The translations under genes and the position numbers were made by a program. From CAZAGD01 sp049699975 (lineage in GTDB: Bacteria; Desulfobacterota; SM23-61), in the NCBI GenBank assembly GCA_049699975.1, contig JBNAWB010000164.1, forward strand, positions 1-8,468: a DNA stretch of 8,468 bases. Reading direction: 5' to 3'. The notes under the pieces were generated by a model that was given only the letters and a program-made list of their open reading frames with translations, did not search any database and was not told the DNA's origin. Shown piece after piece: positions 5,486 to 8,468 of this stretch (positions within the stretch are counted from its first letter, which is position 1; the number at the start of each line of letters is the position of its first letter).

Positions 5486-7171
5486 ATGAGAAAAAAAATC
5501 TACATAACATGTGGATTAATCTTTTCCTTTGCTTTTATCATCGGAATTTATTTTACGATTGCTGACGCCCAAAAATCAACATTCAAAAAAAAATCCCCGA
5601 ACTCTAAGACAGCGCCCAAGGAGACCTTTCTAAATGTCAAGACCTGCTATGGCTGCCACGATGAGATTAAAGATTTTCATGCAAAGGGCAAACATGCAAA
5701 GGTAAATTGTGTGAGCTGTCACGAAGGCCTGGAAAGACACCTCAAAGAGGTGGAATCGAAACCCACCACCCGGTTGGACCATGCCACCTGCGGCAAGTGC
5801 CACAAGGAACAATATGAATCTTTTATAGAGGTGAACATTGAGTCCAGGCCAAAAGTGGAAAAGTCGACTGCCACCAGCCGATCACCTCTCTTTGACATTG
5901 TGATGAGGCCCCATGGTTTTACAAGAGAGCACGCGGAACCGAGAAGCCATGTCTTCTGCCTGGTTGACCATCTTCTGGTTGATCGGGCCTTCGGCGGAAG
6001 GTTTCAGCTTAAGGACTGGACAAAGATGAGCGATGCCAAAGGCGCTGAAAAGTCCGCCTGGGAGATATTAAAGGATTTAGAACCGACATCGAGCGATCAG
6101 AAGATCTTTCCGCCTTATACGCCCAGAACGGCAATTACAGCCGCCAACCCGGATTGTCTGAGCTGTAAGACCCAGGATCACATCCTGAAGTGGGCATACA
6201 TGGGAGACAAAAATCCAAAGGCGAAATGGGACAGGACATCCAAGGTGGTTGAAATGGCAAGGGATGTTCACCGACCCTTCAACTGCTATACCTGCCATGA
6301 CCCTCATTCAGCAGGCCCGAGGGTGGTAAGAGATGCCCTGATTGATGCGGTCGTTGACAGACGGGAAGGAACCTACCCTTATGATAAGGAAAAGAGCAAG
6401 AAGGTTACCATGACGAAGGTGATGTTCAGAGATTTTAGAGCCATCGGAGTATTGAATAAACCCGATTCCAATTTGATGTGCGCCCAGTGCCACGTGGAGT
6501 ATAACTGTAATCCTGTCATCGATCTTAAGAGGGGCGAGACCATAGGCATGGGCGACCGAAGGACGAATGAGTTCCAGTGGCGAAACGTCTTTGACTACGA
6601 TGCATGGGTCGAAAGACAGGGATACAGGGATTTTCGAAATGAGGTGACAGGAGCTTTCCTGTCGAAGATACAGCATCCGGAGGTTGAAGTCTTCTGGGGA
6701 AGCAAGCATGAAAGGGCAGGGGTGGAGTGCAAGGATTGCCATATGCCGAAGATGAAAAAGGCAGGCAAAACCTTCACCTGGCATGGGCAGAAGAGCGCTA
6801 AATATATGAAGAAGGACACCTGCCTGAAGTGCCATCCCTACTGGACAGAGAAAGAGGCTGAGTATCAGATTGAAGGGATTCAGAATTATATCAGGGGGAA
6901 GATGCGGAAGGCAGAGTTATGGCTTTCGGAGTTTGTAAAGGCTTATCAGCTTGCCAAATCAGTGGGGGTCTCCGAGGAGATTTTGAGGGAGTCAAGAAAA
7001 TTTCACACAAAGGCTCATACTAAATTGGAGTGGTGGACGGCTGAAAATTCCGACGGCTTCCATAACCCCGACCAGGCAAAGGCCTCTCTCCTGGAATCGA
7101 TCCAGACATCCATTGATGGTGTAAAATTCCTCGAAAAGGCGATCGTCGACAAGTTGAAGGCCGGGAAGTAA
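5486..7171 (+). CDS. onr: Octaheme nitrite reductase (ammonia-forming cytochrome c)
   Basis: This 561-residue secreted multiheme cytochrome should reduce nitrite to ammonium by six electrons outside the cytoplasmic membrane. A basic, hydrophobic N-terminus (1-28, likely cleaved after Ala-Asp-Ala) exports it. Seven CxxCH heme sites lie at 54-58, 75-79, 102-106, 267-271, 332-336, 415-419 and 446-450. The fourth site in order is CLSCK at 224-228, the lysine-ligated catalytic heme shared with NrfA. Eight hemes with CxxCK fourth is the layout of the Thioalkalivibrio enzyme; pentaheme NrfA lacks the first three. Active-site candidates are R153 (PRSH), Y339 and Q396-H397. Y339-x-C341 matches the Tyr-Cys crosslink motif of that enzyme. 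The C-terminal helical part with FHNPD (525-529) is NrfA-like. The CxxCK site argues against hydroxylamine oxidoreductase or tetrathionate reductase. No nrfH or other donor gene is adjacent. Hydroxylamine or sulfite could be side substrates, as known for the family. Confidence 0.95.
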   Translation: MRKKIYITCGLIFSFAFIIGIYFTIADAQKSTFKKKSPNSKTAPKETFLNVKTCYGCHDEIKDFHAKGKHAKVNCVSCHEGLERHLKEVESKPTTRLDHATCGKCHKEQYESFIEVNIESRPKVEKSTATSRSPLFDIVMRPHGFTREHAEPRSHVFCLVDHLLVDRAFGGRFQLKDWTKMSDAKGAEKSAWEILKDLEPTSSDQKIFPPYTPRTAITAANPDCLSCKTQDHILKWAYMGDKNPKAKWDRTSKVVEMARDVHRPFNCYTCHDPHSAGPRVVRDALIDAVVDRREGTYPYDKEKSKKVTMTKVMFRDFRAIGVLNKPDSNLMCAQCHVEYNCNPVIDLKRGETIGMGDRRTNEFQWRNVFDYDAWVERQGYRDFRNEVTGAFLSKIQHPEVEVFWGSKHERAGVECKDCHMPKMKKAGKTFTWHGQKSAKYMKKDTCLKCHPYWTEKEAEYQIEGIQNYIRGKMRKAELWLSEFVKAYQLAKSVGVSEEILRESRKFHTKAHTKLEWWTAENSDGFHNPDQAKASLLESIQTSIDGVKFLEKAIVDKLKAGK

Positions 7172-7282
7172 TCGATGGACAGCAAAGCTGGAGAACCATA
7201 TTGCACTGGCAAGAAAACGTTTAAAACCCCCGTAGGGTTAAAGCGAGTCGAAATAGATTCTTGACTTTTTAAATATGATTAA

Positions 7283-7783
7283 CCTGAATTCAAAGAGAAC
7301 CGTTTTCTCATTGCCGTTGCTGAAACCTATGATGTGCTCGTTCAGGTTCCGGGCCCCGGTGCCTATGAATTGCGGGCTACCGCCCATGACGGATCGGGGT
7401 ATGCTTCGGTCTGGATCGGTTCGGGAAAGCGCCACCCGGCTCCTGATGTTCCCAAACCGAACCTCTATCACACCATGGGAGACCTCCGTCTGAAACAAAT
7501 CTTCTCCCTCACGCCTGCAGGAGCCATGGGCATGCCCGATAGCGATGTTCGTGTAGGCAAGTTCGACCGTCCGGGTATGATGGGTATGGGACCGATGGAC
7601 ATGGAAAAGATGGAAGAGATGGATCACAGCCCCCACGCGCCCGGAAAGCCCGTAGGCAGTATGGATAACTCACCCGGCAGTATAGAAGAAGCCCCTTCCC
7701 ATACCCTGACGTACCTCTATAGCTGCTCCATAGCCACTCCTCCGGTGCTCTCACCGTTTATACGTGAATTGAATAAGCCCTAA
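7283..7783 (+). pseudogene. Internal fragment of a CopA-like multicopper oxidase
   Basis: The frame opens after a TAA at 7280 and ends at a TAA at 7781-7783 (166 residues) with no proper start; a GTG at 7334 falls inside conserved sequence. RFLIAVAETYDVLVQVPGPG and the following ELRATAHDGSGYASVWIGSG resemble the end of the second cupredoxin domain of periplasmic copper-resistance oxidases. Next comes a Met/His/Asp-rich copper-binding stretch at about 7574-7663 (MMGMGPMDMEKMEEMDHS). The end, PFIRELNKP, resembles the link into the third domain but stops there. The His-rich type 1 and trinuclear copper ligand motifs of the N- and C-terminal domains are absent, so it cannot be an active oxidase. 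Both ends look cut. The 111 bp between the reductase and this relic (7172-7282) hold nothing clear. The family call is by recognition of the sequence pattern, not by a search. Confidence 0.6.
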
Positions 7784-8065
7784 ACTCACAACCTTTGCCA
7801 TCTTCTACGCCCTATCCGGAAGCCTAATCCAGAGTCTTGTCGCCTTGGCATCCTCCCTCCTGCCAGATGCCATCGAGCTTGGACCCGGAAAGCTTCTCTT
7901 CTAAAAACAACCCCGGACCTGAGCAAAATTCCGGGACCTTATATCCCGGGTCCCAACTCCCTTTTCTTAGCCATAATCGCCGGAGTAACTCTCCACCTCC
8001 TGGCCGACTCCCTCTTTAGTTCAGGGATCCCCCTTTTCGGAAATAACGAAAAGACTGTGCCATAA
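7773..8065 (+). pseudogene. Frameshifted relic resembling a membrane metal-dependent hydrolase (YdjM type)
   Basis: Two frames join into one protein-like sequence. Frame one, 7773-7904, reads KLTTFAIFYALSGSLIQSLV then ALASSLLPDAIELGPGKLLF before a stop. A different frame continues to a stop at 8063-8065, reading LFLAIIAGVTLHLLADSLFS then SGIPLFGNNEKTVP. The hydrophobic segment, the LLPD motif, and HLLADSL followed by GIPLF recall small inner-membrane YdjM-like metal-dependent hydrolases, but the HRGxTH-type motif expected between them is missing. No start codon fits well, and the upstream end overlaps the tail of the multicopper oxidase relic. The frame switch lies near 7895-7915. The family guess is tentative; that this is a broken reading frame is more certain. 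Confidence 0.35.
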
Positions 8066-8157
8066 TAAAAAAATGTCATTTCAGAAAGTTTGGAGGTGAC
8101 AAAATCCTATGAAGAGCGATTTTTCTAAAAAGTCCCTTACGAAGTGTCTAATACCCC

Positions 8158-8260
8158 CTGTCATCCCGAGGCGTAAGCCAAGGAATCTTAAATAGACCAT
8201 ATCCACCCTTCGTAAGTGGTTATCTGTCAGATTTCCCACCTGCTTTCGCAGGAATGACAG
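8158..8260. repeat. Dispersed palindromic repeat (GTCATCCCGAG / GGAATGACAG type)
   Basis: The ends CTGTCATCCC (8158-8167) and GGAATGACAG (8251-8260) are inverted copies with one mismatch. Inside are CCTGC/GCAGG (8239-8243 with 8248-8252, loop 4), CCAC/GTGG (8203-8206 with 8216-8219) and GGC/GCC (8170-8172 with 8177-8179). Sequences of this type, with CCTGCTTTCGCAGGAATGAC, are widespread intergenic repeats in many bacterial genomes. Only one copy is present in the window. The 92 bp before it (8066-8157) contain only a doubtful 28-codon reading frame. Confidence 0.65.
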
Positions 8261-8278
8261 GAATTTTTAAATTTTATT

Positions 8279-8468
8279 TCAGATAAGCATCCATTTCCAT
8301 GCAGGTATGACGTTTATTGTAACTTCACCTATCTTCAATTCCCTTTCCTCATCATAGGTGATAAGGAATCCCTCTTTGATATTGATAAATTTGCACGCTT
8401 CTTCCAATCCAACAACTTCTCTATCAGTATTCTGCTCATTCAGCTCGTAGGTCACCTGAATGGCCAAG
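8279..8468 (-). CDS. C-terminal end of a DUF4143/AAA_14-type ATPase (partial)
   Basis: The minus-strand frame is open to the right edge and stops at 8281-8279; the last 62 residues are visible. The pattern IQVTYELNEQNTDREVVGLE, then KEGFLITYDEERELKIGE and the closing VIPAWKWML, is what I know from the C-termini of AAA_14 plus DUF4143 proteins, predicted ATPases of about 400 residues with a nuclease-like C-terminal part and unknown role. The first visible TTG is not the start; the gene begins outside the window. The P-loop and other diagnostic parts cannot be seen, so whether the gene is intact is unknown. The stop is 18 bp from the palindromic repeat, which may serve as a transcription end. 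Confidence 0.65.
   Translation of the reverse strand, partial: LAIQVTYELNEQNTDREVVGLEEACKFINIKEGFLITYDEERELKIGEVTINVIPAWKWMLI

Noticed and set aside
6308..6835. 175-codon minus-strand frame inside the reductase gene
   Set aside because: It is a shadow of a strongly supported multiheme cytochrome gene on the opposite strand and has no recognisable features.
5486..7171. Hydroxylamine oxidoreductase or octaheme tetrathionate reductase as the identity of the cytochrome
   Set aside because: The CxxCK at the fourth site with PRSH, HVEY and QHPE motifs fits nitrite reductases; the other families use CxxCH at the catalytic heme.
7219..7241. Terminator after the octaheme reductase (AACCC/GGGTT)
   Set aside because: The stem is about 5 bp and there is no T-run, so I cannot support it.
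1..8468. CRISPR array, tRNA or rRNA genes
   Set aside because: No regularly spaced direct repeats of CRISPR type were seen, and I recognised no tRNA or rRNA sequence on reading both strands.

Overview
The window looks like a chromosomal piece from an uncultured anaerobic or facultative bacterium. Octaheme nitrite reductase, a HyuA/HyuB pair, HypA and several families of short palindromic repeats together would suit a Desulfobacterota-type genome, but that placement is an inference from gene content; no rRNA or other marker is present. Four genes appear intact, two are eroded relics, and one is cut by the right edge.

Layout: positions 1-92 hold the end of a dispersed repeat. hypA (nickel metallochaperone) lies at 222-569 on the minus strand. 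hyuA starts divergently at 717, behind a good sigma-70-like promoter at 632-661. hyuA (717-2816) and hyuB (3215-4915) encode the two subunits of a hydantoinase/oxoprolinase/acetone-carboxylase-type enzyme. They are separated by 398 bp containing a full MITE-like copy of the repeat seen at the left edge. The AT-rich gap 4916-5485 has no intact gene but holds two long-armed inverted repeats, a 17-bp tandem duplication, and a minus-strand reading frame broken by one stop.

At 5486-7171 is the best-supported gene: a secreted octaheme nitrite reductase. It has seven CxxCH motifs plus CxxCK in fourth place, and the Arg, Tyr-x-Cys and Gln-His active-site signatures. Downstream, 7283-7783 is an internal slice of a CopA-like multicopper oxidase with no start, and 7773-8065 is a frameshifted remnant resembling a small membrane metal-dependent hydrolase (YdjM type). 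A second palindromic repeat family is at 8158-8260. The C-terminus of a DUF4143/AAA_14-type ATPase enters from the right edge on the minus strand.

How the parts fit: HyuA and HyuB should form one ATP-dependent cytoplasmic or soluble enzyme. The octaheme reductase would act outside the cytoplasmic membrane, turning nitrite into ammonium, with no electron-donor gene beside it. I see no functional link between hypA, hyuAB and the reductase. I did not find convincing evidence of a new multi-gene system. The most notable points are the complete octaheme nitrite reductase lying among repeats and gene relics, and the repeat element parted between hyuA and hyuB.
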